A stretch of DNA of 64,000 nucleotides from Streptomyces spinoverrucosus (GCF_006539505.1 NZ_BJND01000012.1:186001-250000), one strand, 5' to 3'. Shown: positions 1 to 10,778, numbered from the stretch's first letter. Made by a program: numbers and translations. Notes: generated from the sequence alone by a model not told the origin.

Positions 1-53
1 TCCCCGACGACCAGCAGAGCACCGCTCGGCGAGCCGGGCCCCGCCCCGCTCAC
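1..53 (-). CDS. PfkB-family kinase, 5' end only (probable pseudouridine kinase)
   Basis: Only the first 17 codons are in the window. Reading leftward from a GTG at 53-51, the peptide is MSGAGPGSPSGALLVVGD-like, and the LLVVGD strand is how many PfkB sugar/nucleoside kinases begin. The start overlaps the psuG stop (GTGA), so the two are translationally coupled. A kinase next to a pseudouridine-5'-phosphate glycosidase is normally PsuK, which makes pseudouridine 5'-phosphate from pseudouridine. The assignment rests on context and a very short stretch. Confidence 0.5.
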   Translation of the reverse strand, partial: MSGAGPGSPSGALLVVG

Positions 54-958
54 GCCCTGGCCCAGGCCGCCGCGATCCGCGCCGCCAGCCGTACGTTGCC
101 GCGCACCGCCGCCAGGTTGGCGTTCAGCGAGGCACCCTCGGTGTGCCGTACCAGATAGTCGAGCAGGAACGGCGTGACGGCCTGGCCGGTGATCGCCTCC
201 GCCTCGCACGCGTGCAGCGCGTCGGCCAGCACGCGCGCGTGCAGCTCAGGATCCAGCTGCTCCGCCTCCGGCACCGGGTTGGCCACGACAAGTGCCGATC
301 CGGGCCCGCCGAGCGCGTCCTGGGCCCGCATGACGTCGGCCACCTGCTCCGGGCTGTCCAGGGTCCAGTCCACGGGATGCCCGGAGTCCGAGAGGTAGAA
401 GCCGGGGAAGCGGTCCGTGCCGTACCCGGCCACCGCCACGCCCAGCGTCTCCAGCCGCTGCAGCGTCGCCGGCACGTCCAGGATCGACTTCACCCCCGCA
501 CACACCACCGTGATCCGCGTGCGCGCCAGCAGACCGAGGTCGGCCGACTCGTCCTGCGTCACCGTCCACTGCCGGTGCACCCCGCCGAGCCCGCCCGTCG
601 CGAACACCCGTACGCCCGCCAGTGCCGCCAGCAGCGCGGTCGCGGACACCGTGGTCGCCCCGCTGGCCCCGGCGGCCACGGCGAGCGGCAGATCACGGTG
701 GCCGAGCTTGCGGATGCCTTCCTCATTCGCGATCCGCTCCAGCTGCTCCTTGTCCAGACCGACCCGCGGCTGCCCGTCCAGCACGGCGATCGTGGCCGGT
801 ACGGCGCCCTCCTGCCGTACCGCCTCCTCCAGCTCCAGCGCCACCCGCAGATTGCGTGGACGCGGCAGCCCGTGCGCGATGATCGTGGACTCCAGGGCCA
901 CCACGGGCCGGCGTGCGTGGACCGCCTCCCGCACCTCTTCGGACACCACCAGCGTCAC
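50..958 (-). CDS. psuG: pseudouridine-5'-phosphate glycosidase PsuG
   Basis: Cytosolic enzyme that reversibly splits pseudouridine 5'-phosphate into uracil and ribose 5-phosphate, the second step of pseudouridine salvage. The protein of about 302 aa has the family landmarks: ALESTIIAHGLPRP near residue 21 (catalytic Glu), GGLGGVHR in the middle, and CAGVKSILD carrying the Schiff-base Lys. I chose the GTG at 958 because a strong Shine-Dalgarno (AGGAGG) lies 7 nt upstream. An in-frame ATG at 991 would add 11 poorly conserved residues. It overlaps the downstream PfkB kinase by GTGA, giving a glycosidase-kinase operon. The family assignment is secure; the start is a judgement. Confidence 0.92.
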   Translation of the reverse strand: MTLVVSEEVREAVHARRPVVALESTIIAHGLPRPRNLRVALELEEAVRQEGAVPATIAVLDGQPRVGLDKEQLERIANEEGIRKLGHRDLPLAVAAGASGATTVSATALLAALAGVRVFATGGLGGVHRQWTVTQDESADLGLLARTRITVVCAGVKSILDVPATLQRLETLGVAVAGYGTDRFPGFYLSDSGHPVDWTLDSPEQVADVMRAQDALGGPGSALVVANPVPEAEQLDPELHARVLADALHACEAEAITGQAVTPFLLDYLVRHTEGASLNANLAAVRGNVRLAARIAAAWARA

Positions 959-1056
959 GCGCCTGCCTCCTGTCTGTCGGTCTTCCCTCATCTCTGGCGG
1001 GCGGTGTGCCCCGTCAAACCCTTGCGGCCGCTACGGGACGACACCAGCCTGGGGGC

Positions 1057-1485
1057 ATGACGGACAACACGACACGTCTTGACCACGTCGTCCTCTGGGT
1101 GCGTGACCCGGTCGCCGCCGCCGACTTCTACGAGAAGGCGGTCGGCCTGGAGCCGGTCAGGCTCACCGAGTTCGCCGCGGGACAGGTGCCCTTCCCCTCG
1201 GTACGCGTCAACGACGACACGATCATCGACCTGATGCCGCTCGCCGCGGCGGAGCGGATGACGATGCTCCCCGGTGCGCCGGACAGCTCCGGGCACCCCG
1301 TGAACCACGTCTGCCTCGCGCTGTCCGAGGACGACTTCAACGCCCTGCGCGACCGCCTGCAGGAACGCTCGGTCCCCCTGACGGACATCGGCCACGACTC
1401 CTTCGGCGCCCGCGGCAACGCCCGGCGCAACTTCTACTTCCGTGATCCGGACGGCAACTTCTTCGAGGCACGCCACTACGCCTGA
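1057..1485 (+). CDS. VOC (glyoxalase/bleomycin resistance) family protein
   Basis: A small 142-aa single-domain protein of the vicinal oxygen chelate superfamily. It opens with LDHVVLWVRDPVAAADFYEKAVGLEPV, the first beta-alpha-beta-beta unit with a metal-ligand type His near residue 9, and ends NFYFRDPDGNFFEARHY, the typical second-half motif with a Glu ligand. Members are metal-dependent lyases, dioxygenases or drug-binding proteins, so the substrate cannot be told. The ATG at 1057 starts the conserved sequence; the open frame upstream is not conserved in character. It is divergent from psuG and convergent with ogt. Confidence 0.85.
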   Translation: MTDNTTRLDHVVLWVRDPVAAADFYEKAVGLEPVRLTEFAAGQVPFPSVRVNDDTIIDLMPLAAAERMTMLPGAPDSSGHPVNHVCLALSEDDFNALRDRLQERSVPLTDIGHDSFGARGNARRNFYFRDPDGNFFEARHYA

Positions 1486-1509
1486 GCCGTACGCCCGGGC
1501 CGCTCGGTC

Positions 1510-2064
1510 TCAGAACAGCGGCTCGGGCAGCACGCCCTCCAGCGCCAGCAGCTTCCGCTTGGTCTCCAGACCGCCGCCGAAGCCGCCGATGCCGCCGTCG
1601 CTCTCCACGACGCGGTGGCAGGGCACGACCACGGGGAGCGGGTTGGCGCCCATCGCCGTGCCCACCGCCTGGGCCGCGCCGGGCTGACCGACCCGGTCGG
1701 CCAGATCGCCGTACCCGACGACCGTGCCGTACGGCACGCCGGACGCCAGCTCGCGCAGCACCTGGCGGTTGAAGCCCGAGATCAGTGACCAGTCCAGGGG
1801 CAGCTCGAAGTCGCGGCGCCTGCCCGCGAAGTAGGCCTGGACCTGACGTATCGCCTCGGCCAGCAGCGGGGAGCCGGGTGCCTCGACCGGCTCGGCGCCC
1901 AGCCGGGACGCCAGCCGGGCCAGCGCCTTGTCGCGCACCGGGTCCGTGGCGTGAAAGACGACGTTGACCAGGCCCTCGCCGGTCGCGGCCAGCAGCAGCG
2001 GACCGATGTCGCCGGCGACGACGGTCCACACGACCTGCTGCTCGTACTGCCCATGGCTGTCCAT
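1510..2064 (-). CDS. ogt: methylated-DNA--protein-cysteine S-methyltransferase
   Basis: Suicide DNA repair protein that moves the methyl group from O6-methylguanine to its own cysteine. The 184-aa length fits Ogt/MGMT. The C-terminal domain has the wing and recognition region VPYGTVVGYGDLADRVG (about residues 110-126) and the active-site PCHRV with Cys149, followed by GGIGGFGGGLETKRKLLALE. The N-terminal part is the usual divergent RNase H-like fold. A TAGGGT -10 box ends 6 nt before the ATG, with no Shine-Dalgarno, so the mRNA may be leaderless. Confidence 0.94.
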   Translation of the reverse strand: MDSHGQYEQQVVWTVVAGDIGPLLLAATGEGLVNVVFHATDPVRDKALARLASRLGAEPVEAPGSPLLAEAIRQVQAYFAGRRRDFELPLDWSLISGFNRQVLRELASGVPYGTVVGYGDLADRVGQPGAAQAVGTAMGANPLPVVVPCHRVVESDGGIGGFGGGLETKRKLLALEGVLPEPLF

Positions 2065-2070
2065 GCGCCC

Positions 2071-2076
2071 ACCCTA
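2071..2076 (-). promoter_or_regulatory. -10 box for leaderless ogt
   Basis: TAGGGT on the minus strand ends 6 nt before the ogt ATG. No Shine-Dalgarno lies between. Spacing of 6-8 nt from TANNNT to the start codon is the actinobacterial leaderless pattern, with transcription starting at the A of ATG. Confidence 0.5.
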
Positions 2077-2375
2077 CGACCCGCCACTGACAGCGCGGCG
2101 GTGTCCGCGTCATACGGATCACGGACAGCCCCGCCCTGACAGCGGAGGGTCAATGCCACAGGGGTACAGGATGGACACAGATTGAATGGAGTTGCCCGAG
2201 GCCGCTCACCGGTGCCGCACAACTGGGGCAGAGGCGTGTTTCTTTGCCGGAAAGTCGTTCGACCATTCCGGTGCGAGTCATACTCTCTGCCTCAACCCTG
2301 ACCGCTCGGGCGGTTCTGGGAGGGAGAGCATTTCACGGAATTCCGGGACGGAATGGGGCGGAAGGGCAGCCGCGC
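2077..2375. other. divergent intergenic region between ogt and the MHYT gene
   Basis: About 300 bases between divergently read genes. The left edge has the ogt -10 box. I see no hairpin terminator, RNA gene or convincing small ORF. The ORF reading through this stretch into the MHYT gene lacks the composition of the conserved part. It probably carries the promoter of the MHYT gene, but no clear -35/-10 pair was found. Confidence 0.4.
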
Positions 2376-3242
2376 ATGCAGGGGACGGTCGATGGATTCA
2401 GCTACGGCCTCGTCACACCGCTGGCGGCCTATGTCATGGCCTGCCTCGGCGGTGCCCTCGGCCTACGCTGCACCACCAGATCCCTGCTGGTGGCCGGCTC
2501 CTGGCGCCCGGGCTGGCTCGCCCTCGGCTCCATGGCGATCGGCTCCGGCATCTGGACCATGCACTTCATCGCGATGATGGGCTTCACGGTCCGGGAGGCC
2601 CCGATCCACTACGACAAGCCGATGACTTACGCCAGCCTGGGCGTCGCCATCCTGATGGTGGGCATCGGGATCTTCATCGTCGGCTATCGGGGCGCGTCCG
2701 GCGCAGCCCTGTTCACCGGCGGCACCATCACCGGCCTCGGCATCGCGTCCATGCACTACCTGGGCATGGCCGGCATGCGGCTGGACGGAAAGCTGGAGTA
2801 CAACACGCTCACCGTCGCCGCCTCCGTCCTCATAGCCATGGTCGCCGCCACCGCCGCCCTGTGGGCGGCCGGACAGGTCAGAGGGTTCCTGTGGAGCGTG
2901 GGCGCCAGCCTCGTCATGGGGCTCGCGGTCAGCGGCATGCACTACACGGGCATGGCCGCCCTCCGCGTCCACCTGCACGGCACCGCCGACCCCGCCACGG
3001 GCGACTCGCCCGCCGCGCTGCTCGCCCCGATGCTGATCGGCCCGCTCGCCTTCCTGTGCCTCGCGGGCGTCGTCGTCCTGTTCGACCCGCTGATGGTCAT
3101 GGGCAGGCCCGCCCTGCCCCGCCCCGAGCCCAAGCCCGGCGTCCCCGCCCACGCGCCGCTGCCGCACCCCACCCGCCGACTCGCGCTCCGCACCCGCCGG
3201 CACCCGGCCCGCAGCGGTTCCCGCACCCCGCAAAACCGCTGA
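2376..3242 (+). CDS. MHYT-domain integral membrane sensor protein
   Basis: A 288-aa membrane protein with seven predicted hydrophobic segments. It has the repeated signature of the MHYT domain: [18 protein letters not shown] and MHYTGMAAL. The Met and His residues of these motifs are proposed to bind a metal, possibly copper, and sense diatomic gas or redox state. In other bacteria the domain is fused to GGDEF, EAL or kinase modules. Here the protein ends in a short basic, proline-rich cytoplasmic tail without an output domain. The ATG at 2376 starts just before the first membrane segment. Confidence 0.88.
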   Translation: MQGTVDGFSYGLVTPLAAYVMACLGGALGLRCTTRSLLVAGSWRPGWLALGSMAIGSGIWTMHFIAMMGFTVREAPIHYDKPMTYASLGVAILMVGIGIFIVGYRGASGAALFTGGTITGLGIASMHYLGMAGMRLDGKLEYNTLTVAASVLIAMVAATAALWAAGQVRGFLWSVGASLVMGLAVSGMHYTGMAALRVHLHGTADPATGDSPAALLAPMLIGPLAFLCLAGVVVLFDPLMVMGRPALPRPEPKPGVPAHAPLPHPTRRLALRTRRHPARSGSRTPQNR

Positions 3243-3269
3243 TCGAAGCCCGTTGTCAGTGCGGGGTCG

Positions 3270-3275
3270 TACGGT
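3270..3275 (+). promoter_or_regulatory. -10 box for leaderless uvrB
   Basis: TACGGT ends 7 nt before the ATG at 3283, with no Shine-Dalgarno in between. This is the leaderless configuration. No LexA-type palindrome was recognised nearby. Confidence 0.5.
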
Positions 3276-3282
3276 GGATTCC

Positions 3283-5433
<2,151 letters not shown>

Positions 5434-5593
5434 TGGGCCGATGGGACCGCTGTGACCTCGCCGGGAATGCGCTGTGTTGCAAGACCGACACAAAGTGCGG
5501 ACGGGAGTACGTCACTGTCAGTGCCCCTGCGTAGGGTGCTGGTCATCCGCGACTTCGCGGCAACAGGGGAATGCTCGAGAGGGGAATCAGCGC

Positions 5594-6172
5594 GTGACCG
5601 TCAACATGACCAAGGGTCAGGCCATCAGTCTGCAGAAGAACGACGGAGGCAGTCTGACCGCGGTGCGCATGGGTCTCGGCTGGCAGGCGGCCCCGCGGCG
5701 CGGCCTGTTCGGCTCGCGCACCCGGGAGATCGACCTTGACGCCTCCGCCGTCCTGTTCGCGGACAAGCAGCCGGTCGACGTCGTCTTCTTCCGCCACCTG
5801 GTGAGCGACGACGGCTCGGTGCGCCACACCGGCGACAACCTCGTCGGCGGTGTCGGCCAGGGCGGCGACGACGAGGCGATCCTCGTCGACCTGCAGCGCC
5901 TCCCGGTCCACATCGACCAGATCGTCTTCACCGTGAACTCCTTCACGGGCCAGACGTTCCAGGAGGTGCAGAACGCGTTCTGCCGCCTCGTCGACGAGAC
6001 CAACGGCCAGGAACTCGCCCGCTACACGCTCGCCGGCGGCGGCGCCTACACGGCCCAGATCATGGCGAAGGTGCACCGCGCGGGCACGGGCTGGTCCATG
6101 ACGGCCCTCGGCACCCCGGCCAACGGCCGTACCTTCCAGGACCTGATGCCGTCGGTCCTGCCGCTCCTCTGA
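5594..6172 (+). CDS. TerD family protein
   Basis: A 192-aa protein, the usual TerD length. It carries the beta-sandwich signature EIDLDASAVLFADKQPVDVVFF, then DGSVRHTGDNLVGGVGQGGDDEAILVDL. The acidic residues in those segments bind calcium in characterised TerD proteins. TerD family members are linked to tellurite, phage and chemical stress resistance and, in Streptomyces, to development. The GTG at 5594 opens the conserved MTKGQAISL-type N-terminus. It is followed by a second Ter-related gene and a terC gene, so this is a small ter-like locus. Confidence 0.92.
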   Translation: MTVNMTKGQAISLQKNDGGSLTAVRMGLGWQAAPRRGLFGSRTREIDLDASAVLFADKQPVDVVFFRHLVSDDGSVRHTGDNLVGGVGQGGDDEAILVDLQRLPVHIDQIVFTVNSFTGQTFQEVQNAFCRLVDETNGQELARYTLAGGGAYTAQIMAKVHRAGTGWSMTALGTPANGRTFQDLMPSVLPLL

Positions 6173-6227
6173 GACGGCGGACCGGGCGAGCGGCACACAA
6201 CAACAGCCACACAGGGGGATTGAGGCG

Positions 6228-8219
6228 ATGACGGCCGAGCTGGTGCGGGGGCAGAACCACCCGCTCTCCCAGGCCCGTCTGGAGATCAGGGTCTCGGCCG
6301 GCAAGCCGATCGTGGCCGCGGCCACGCTCAGCGACGAGCAGGGCAAGGTCACGGACGCGGAGCGGGTGGCCCACCCGGGCGCACCCACCCTGCCCGGACT
6401 GGAGGTGCCCCGCCAGGCGGCCGCCGCCCATCGCCTCGCGGTGGACCTGGACGCCATGCCGGACGCCGTGCACCGCGTCCATGTGCTGCTCGCCCTGCCC
6501 ACCGGCGCCGGGGGACCGGCCCGCTTCGGCGCCGTGGCCGCCCCCTTCGTCGCGGTCACCGGACTCGACGGCACCGAGGTCGCCAGCTACACCATCACCG
6601 GGCTGGAAACCGAGACGGCTGTCGTCGCCCTGGAGCTCTACCGCCGCCAGGGCGCCTGGAAGGTGCGCGCCGTCGGCCAGGGCTATGCCGGCGGCCTCGC
6701 CGAGCTCTTCACCGACCAGGGCCTGCCCCAGGCCCACCAGCTCGCCGGCGCCATCCACGACGCCGTCGCCCAGGGCATGGCCCGCTCGGTGGCGGCACCC
6801 CCGCCCCGTACGGCGGACGGCGACCGCACCCGCCAGGCGGCCGCACCCACCCTGGGCCCGGACCACGGCGGCTCGCCCTACGGCACCCAGACCCCGCAGG
6901 GCACGACGGGAGGACGTACGGGCTACCCCGGAGGCTCTGCCCATACAGAGCCCACCGACCCCTCCGCCCCCACCCAGCCGTCCGCGCCCACCGCGGGCGG
7001 CCCGATCGACTACAACCACCCACGCCGCCGGAACTCCGCACCGCCCCCGCCCCCACCGACCGCGCCCGCTGCGGCGCCCGGTCTGCCCGCTCAGCCCGTC
7101 GCGGGTGACGCGACCGGCTGGTCCATGGACGAGCGGCTCTACAACCAGGTGTGGGGCATGTTCGAGGACCTGGCCCGCACCACGGCCGCGTACCGCAGCG
7201 CCGTCGACTTCGCCGAGTCGCGCATGGACAAGGAGCTGGAGCAGGTCCTGTCAGACCCGCGCAGCCGGATCGGCGGACAGGCCGACGCCGCGCGCGAGGA
7301 GGCCCGCGCCCGGCACGGTCGGCTCGTCGACGAGGCCCGGCAGGCCCTCGACCGCGACGTCGCCCAGCTCGCCGCCGAGGCCGACGTCGTCGAACCGGCC
7401 CTGCCACCGGCGTACGCCAGCTGGGACAACCCCGTCTGGCACGGCTACCGCGTGCCGATGGAGATGCCCATGGCCCTGCGCCTGGGCGACCTGCATCTGC
7501 CGGAGTGCGCCGAGGTGCGGATACCGATGCTGGTCCGGCTGCCGCTGGAGCGGGGCCTGTGGATCGACAGCGGTCGTGCCGGGTCCGTCGACGGTTCGTT
7601 CCACGACGCGCACGACCTGCGGCGCATGGCCATGGAGGCGGCGGTGGCGCATGTGGCGCGGCTGCTCGCCGTCCATCCGGCGGGCGAGTTCACCGTGTAC
7701 GTCATCGACCCGGCCGGTTCGGGAGCGCAGACGCTGGTACCGCTGGTGCAGAGCGGGGTGCTCGCGGCCCCGCCCGCGGTCGGTGCCGCGGGGGTGGCGG
7801 ATGTCCTGGGCAAGCTCACCCAGCGGGTCGACCTGGTGCAGATGGCGGTGCGTGGCGGCGCGGCCGACGCCCTCCCGCCGGGCTTCGACACGTCCCAGAA
7901 CCTGCTGGTGGTCAACGACTTCCCGCACGGCTTCGACGACCGGGCCGTCACGCAGCTGCGCTACCTGGCCGACGAGGGCCCGGCCGTCGGCGTCCACCTC
8001 ATGATGGTCGCGGACCGTGAGGACGCCGCCGCGTACGGGCCGCTGCTCGACCCGCTGTGGCGTTCCCTGCTGCGACTGACTCCGGTGCCCGACGACCATC
8101 TCGCCGACCCGTGGGTGGGGCACGCCTGGACGTACGAGCCGTCGCTGGTGCCGCCCGGCAGTCAGGTGCTCCAGCGGGTGCTCGACCAGGTCGCCGCAGC
8201 CCGCACCAAGCATCGGTAA
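6228..8219 (+). CDS. large TerD-like protein with proline-rich linker and FtsK-like C-terminal domain
   Basis: A 663-aa multidomain protein of uncertain function. Residues 1-175 resemble a TerD-like beta domain but lack the acidic calcium-binding loop seen in the neighbouring TerD protein. Residues 185-295 are Pro/Thr/Ala rich and probably disordered. Residues 300-385 are helical and charged, possibly coiled coil. The C-terminal part (about 390-663) has LLVVNDFPHGFDDRAVTQL and GPAVGVHLMMVADR, which recall the Walker B and following strand of FtsK/SpoIIIE ATPases. No Walker A (GxxxxGKS/T) is visible, so ATP hydrolysis is doubtful. It lies 55 nt downstream of terD and upstream of terC. The FtsK resemblance is from pattern recall. 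Confidence 0.7.
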   Translation: MTAELVRGQNHPLSQARLEIRVSAGKPIVAAATLSDEQGKVTDAERVAHPGAPTLPGLEVPRQAAAAHRLAVDLDAMPDAVHRVHVLLALPTGAGGPARFGAVAAPFVAVTGLDGTEVASYTITGLETETAVVALELYRRQGAWKVRAVGQGYAGGLAELFTDQGLPQAHQLAGAIHDAVAQGMARSVAAPPPRTADGDRTRQAAAPTLGPDHGGSPYGTQTPQGTTGGRTGYPGGSAHTEPTDPSAPTQPSAPTAGGPIDYNHPRRRNSAPPPPPPTAPAAAPGLPAQPVAGDATGWSMDERLYNQVWGMFEDLARTTAAYRSAVDFAESRMDKELEQVLSDPRSRIGGQADAAREEARARHGRLVDEARQALDRDVAQLAAEADVVEPALPPAYASWDNPVWHGYRVPMEMPMALRLGDLHLPECAEVRIPMLVRLPLERGLWIDSGRAGSVDGSFHDAHDLRRMAMEAAVAHVARLLAVHPAGEFTVYVIDPAGSGAQTLVPLVQSGVLAAPPAVGAAGVADVLGKLTQRVDLVQMAVRGGAADALPPGFDTSQNLLVVNDFPHGFDDRAVTQLRYLADEGPAVGVHLMMVADREDAAAYGPLLDPLWRSLLRLTPVPDDHLADPWVGHAWTYEPSLVPPGSQVLQRVLDQVAAARTKHR

Positions 8220-8296
8220 AGCCATGCTGAGCAGGGGATTTGAGCATCCCTTTGCCAACTGCTTTACCTTTCCTTGGTGATTGGGGTACTGTTCTC

Positions 8297-8402
8297 CGTA
8301 CGGAGGGGAGTACTCCCTGACTACTGCGACGTACCCGTCAATACGGATCAGGCCAGATCCCGGGGCGTCGGCCCACTTATGGGTGGAAGAGACCTCCGGC
8401 AG
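8297..8402 (+). promoter_or_regulatory. yybP-ykoY manganese riboswitch
   Basis: The 5' side has the conserved GGAGGGGAGTA (from 8302) and the 3' side has GGAAGAGACCTCCGG (from 8385), the two loops that dock and hold Mn2+ in this family. P1 can form between CGGAGG at 8301-8306 and CCTCCG at 8393-8398. It sits directly ahead of a TerC-family gene, the classical partner of this riboswitch. CCTCCGGCAG at 8393-8402 is also perfectly complementary to CTGCCGGAGG at 8436-8445, which contains the Shine-Dalgarno of the gene. Ligand binding would lock P1 and free the ribosome site. Confidence 0.85.
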
Positions 8403-8449
8403 CGACGACGCTGACTGACCGTTCGCCGTTACGTACTGCCGGAGGCGCA

Positions 8450-9451
8450 GTGGAAGTTTCTGTGACCCTTTGGGTCCTGACCATCGTGGGACTCGCCGCG
8501 CTTATCGCGGTCGACTTCTTCATCGGACGCAAGCCCCACGACGTATCGATCAAGGAAGCCGGGATCTGGACCGTCGTCTGGATCGTCCTGGCCTGTCTCT
8601 TCGGCCTCGGCCTGCTCGTCTTCGGTGGCGGCCAGCCCGCCGGTGAGTTCTTCGCCGGCTTCATCACCGAGAAGTCGCTGAGTGTCGACAACCTCTTCGT
8701 CTTCGTCCTGATCATGGCGAAGTTCGCCGTGCCCTCGCAGTACCAGCAGCGGGTGCTCCTCATCGGCGTCCTCATAGCCCTGGTGCTGCGCGCGATCTTC
8801 ATCGCCGCGGGTGCCGCGATCATCGCCAGCTTCTCGTGGGTGTTCTACCTCTTCGGCGCCTTCCTGATCTGGACCGCCTGGAAGCTGATCCAGGAGGCCC
8901 GGGCCGACGCGGAGGACGAGGAGTACGAGGAGAACAAGCTGCTCAAGGCCGCCGAGCGCCGCTTCGGGGTCGCGGACAGCTACCACGGCACCAAGCTGTG
9001 GATCCAGCAGAACGGCAAGCGGGTCATGACCCCGATGCTGGTCGTGATGCTGGCCATCGGCACCACGGACGTGCTGTTCGCGCTCGACTCCATCCCGGCG
9101 ATCTTCGGCCTCACGCAGGACCCGTACATCGTCTTCACCGCGAACGCCTTCGCGCTGATGGGCCTCAGGCAGCTGTACTTCCTCATCGGCGGCCTGCTGA
9201 AGAAGCTGGTCCACCTGTCGTACGGCCTGTCGATCATCCTCGGCTTCATCGGCGTCAAGCTGGTGCTGCACGCGCTGCACGAGTCCGGGGTCCATGTCCC
9301 GGAGATCAGCATCCCGTTCTCGCTCGGCGTGATCTGCACGGTCCTGATCGTCACCACGATCACCAGCCTGATGGCCTCCCGGAAGCAGGCCGCGGCCGAG
9401 GTGGCGCAGGAGCGCAGCGAAGACGCTCCGAAGGACAGCGTCGACGTCTGA
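8450..9451 (+). CDS. TerC family integral membrane protein (probable Mn2+ exporter)
   Basis: A 333-aa membrane protein with about nine hydrophobic segments. The TerC hallmarks are an acidic residue in TM1 (LIAVDFFIG), ITEKSLSVDNLFVFVLIM, and ATTDVLFALDSIPAIFGLTQDPYIVFTANAFALMGLRQLYF-like sequence in the second half. The in-membrane Asp/Asn residues are expected to bind divalent metal. TerC/Alx/YkoY proteins export manganese and can help metallate secreted enzymes. The GTG at 8450 has GGAGG 4 nt upstream, and that site lies in the expression platform of the upstream riboswitch, so translation is probably manganese-induced. A strong terminator follows. Confidence 0.92.
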   Translation: MEVSVTLWVLTIVGLAALIAVDFFIGRKPHDVSIKEAGIWTVVWIVLACLFGLGLLVFGGGQPAGEFFAGFITEKSLSVDNLFVFVLIMAKFAVPSQYQQRVLLIGVLIALVLRAIFIAAGAAIIASFSWVFYLFGAFLIWTAWKLIQEARADAEDEEYEENKLLKAAERRFGVADSYHGTKLWIQQNGKRVMTPMLVVMLAIGTTDVLFALDSIPAIFGLTQDPYIVFTANAFALMGLRQLYFLIGGLLKKLVHLSYGLSIILGFIGVKLVLHALHESGVHVPEISIPFSLGVICTVLIVTTITSLMASRKQAAAEVAQERSEDAPKDSVDV

Positions 9452-9480
9452 CCACGCCGGGCAGAGTGACAACCATCGCA

Positions 9481-9515
9481 GGAGCGGTGCTCGGTGAAGT
9501 GCCGAGCACCGCTCC
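9481..9515 (+). terminator. hairpin terminator after terC
   Basis: Perfect 14-bp stem GGAGCGGTGCTCGG / CCGAGCACCGCTCC with a 7-nt loop, about 30 nt after the stop. The T-tail is weak (TCTGCTTCG), as is usual in Streptomyces. Confidence 0.8.
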
Positions 9516-9627
9516 TCTGCTTCGAGTTCGACTCCTGCTTCGACTATGACGAGGAGGCCATGACTGTGACGTGCGGGCGTCGTGCGACTGGAATGCGGGG
9601 TATGAGCAGGTCTGCGAGGATCGCTGC

Positions 9628-10728
9628 ATGATCGCTCGGCTCAGGTCGCTCACACATGGGTGGACGTCTGTAGTGCCGGTGCTCGCGGCGGTCCTGCTGA
9701 TCTTCACCTGGGGCCGGGACGTGCCGGGCGCGGTCGTCGTTCTGATGACGGTCGTCCTCGCGGGCGCGGTCCTCGCCGCCGTGCACCACGCCGAAGTGGT
9801 CGCTCACCGGGTCGGCGAACCCTTCGGCTCTCTCATCCTCGCCGTCGCCGTCACCGTCATCGAGGTCGCGCTGATCGTCACCCTCATGGTGGACGGCGGC
9901 GACAAGAGCGCATCCCTGGCCAGAGACACGGTCTTCGCGGCCGTGATGATCACCTGCAACGGGATTGTCGGCCTGAGCCTCCTGGTGGCCTCCCTGCGTC
10001 ACCGCACGGCCGTCTTCAACCCCGAGGGCACCGGCGCCGCCCTCGCGACGGTCGCCACACTGGCCACGCTCAGCCTGGTGCTGCCGACGTTCACGACGAG
10101 CAAGCCCGGCCCTGAGTTCTCGGGTGTGCAGCTCACCTTCGCCGCGCTGTCCTCGCTGATCCTCTATGGCCTGTTCGTGGCGACCCAGACGGTCCGGCAC
10201 CGCGACTACTTCCTCCCGATCACCCGGCAGGGCAAGGTGATCGCCGCGGAGGACCACGCCGCGGCCCCGTCCACCCGCACCGCCTTGATCAGCCTGGGCC
10301 TGCTGTTGCTCGCGCTGGTCGGAGTGGTCGGTCTGGCGAAGGGCGTGTCGCCGACGATCGAGTCGGGCGTGGCGGCCGCCGGCCTGGACCACGCCGTCGT
10401 GGGTGTGATCATCGCGCTGCTGGTGCTGCTCCCCGAAACCATCGCCGCGCTGCGCGCCGCGCGCCGTGACCGGGTGCAGACCAGCCTCAACCTCGCGCTC
10501 GGCTCCGCCATGGCCAGCATCGGCCTGACCATCCCCGCGGTCGCCCTGGCGTCCATCTGGCTCTCCGGACCACTCATCCTCGGCCTCGGCGCCACCCACA
10601 TGGTGCTGCTCGCGCTGACCGTCGTGGTCGCCTCCCTGACGGTGGTGCCGGGCCGGGCCACTCCACTGCAGGGAGGCGTCCATCTGGTGCTGCTGGCGGC
10701 GTACTTGGAACTGGCGGTCAATCCGTAG
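9628..10728 (+). CDS. calcium:proton antiporter (ChaA/CaCA type)
   Basis: A 366-aa polytopic membrane protein of the Ca2+/cation antiporter superfamily. The alpha-1 repeat reads AVAVTVIEVALIVTLM with the ion-binding Glu and is followed by DTVFAAVMITCNGIVGLSLL. The alpha-2 repeat reads VVGVIIALLVLLPETIAALRAARRDRVQTSLNLALGSAMASIGL in the C-terminal half. The pattern fits ChaA, which exports Ca2+, Na+ or K+ in exchange for protons. The ATG at 9628 starts immediately before the first hydrophobic segment. It stands between a terminator and a convergent importer gene, so it is probably monocistronic. Confidence 0.88.
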   Translation: MIARLRSLTHGWTSVVPVLAAVLLIFTWGRDVPGAVVVLMTVVLAGAVLAAVHHAEVVAHRVGEPFGSLILAVAVTVIEVALIVTLMVDGGDKSASLARDTVFAAVMITCNGIVGLSLLVASLRHRTAVFNPEGTGAALATVATLATLSLVLPTFTTSKPGPEFSGVQLTFAALSSLILYGLFVATQTVRHRDYFLPITRQGKVIAAEDHAAAPSTRTALISLGLLLLALVGVVGLAKGVSPTIESGVAAAGLDHAVVGVIIALLVLLPETIAALRAARRDRVQTSLNLALGSAMASIGLTIPAVALASIWLSGPLILGLGATHMVLLALTVVVASLTVVPGRATPLQGGVHLVLLAAYLELAVNP

Positions 10729-10755
10729 CGTGTGGCAGTCCGTAGCGTGCGGCAG
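10722..10755 (+). repeat. 17-bp tandem repeat at the antiporter stop codon
   Basis: TCCGTAGCGTGTGGCAG is followed directly by TCCGTAGCGTGCGGCAG, one mismatch in 17. The first copy contains the stop codon of the antiporter gene. It looks like slippage. Confidence 0.6.
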
Positions 10756-10778
10756 TCCGGTAGGGGGCGAGCCGTACG

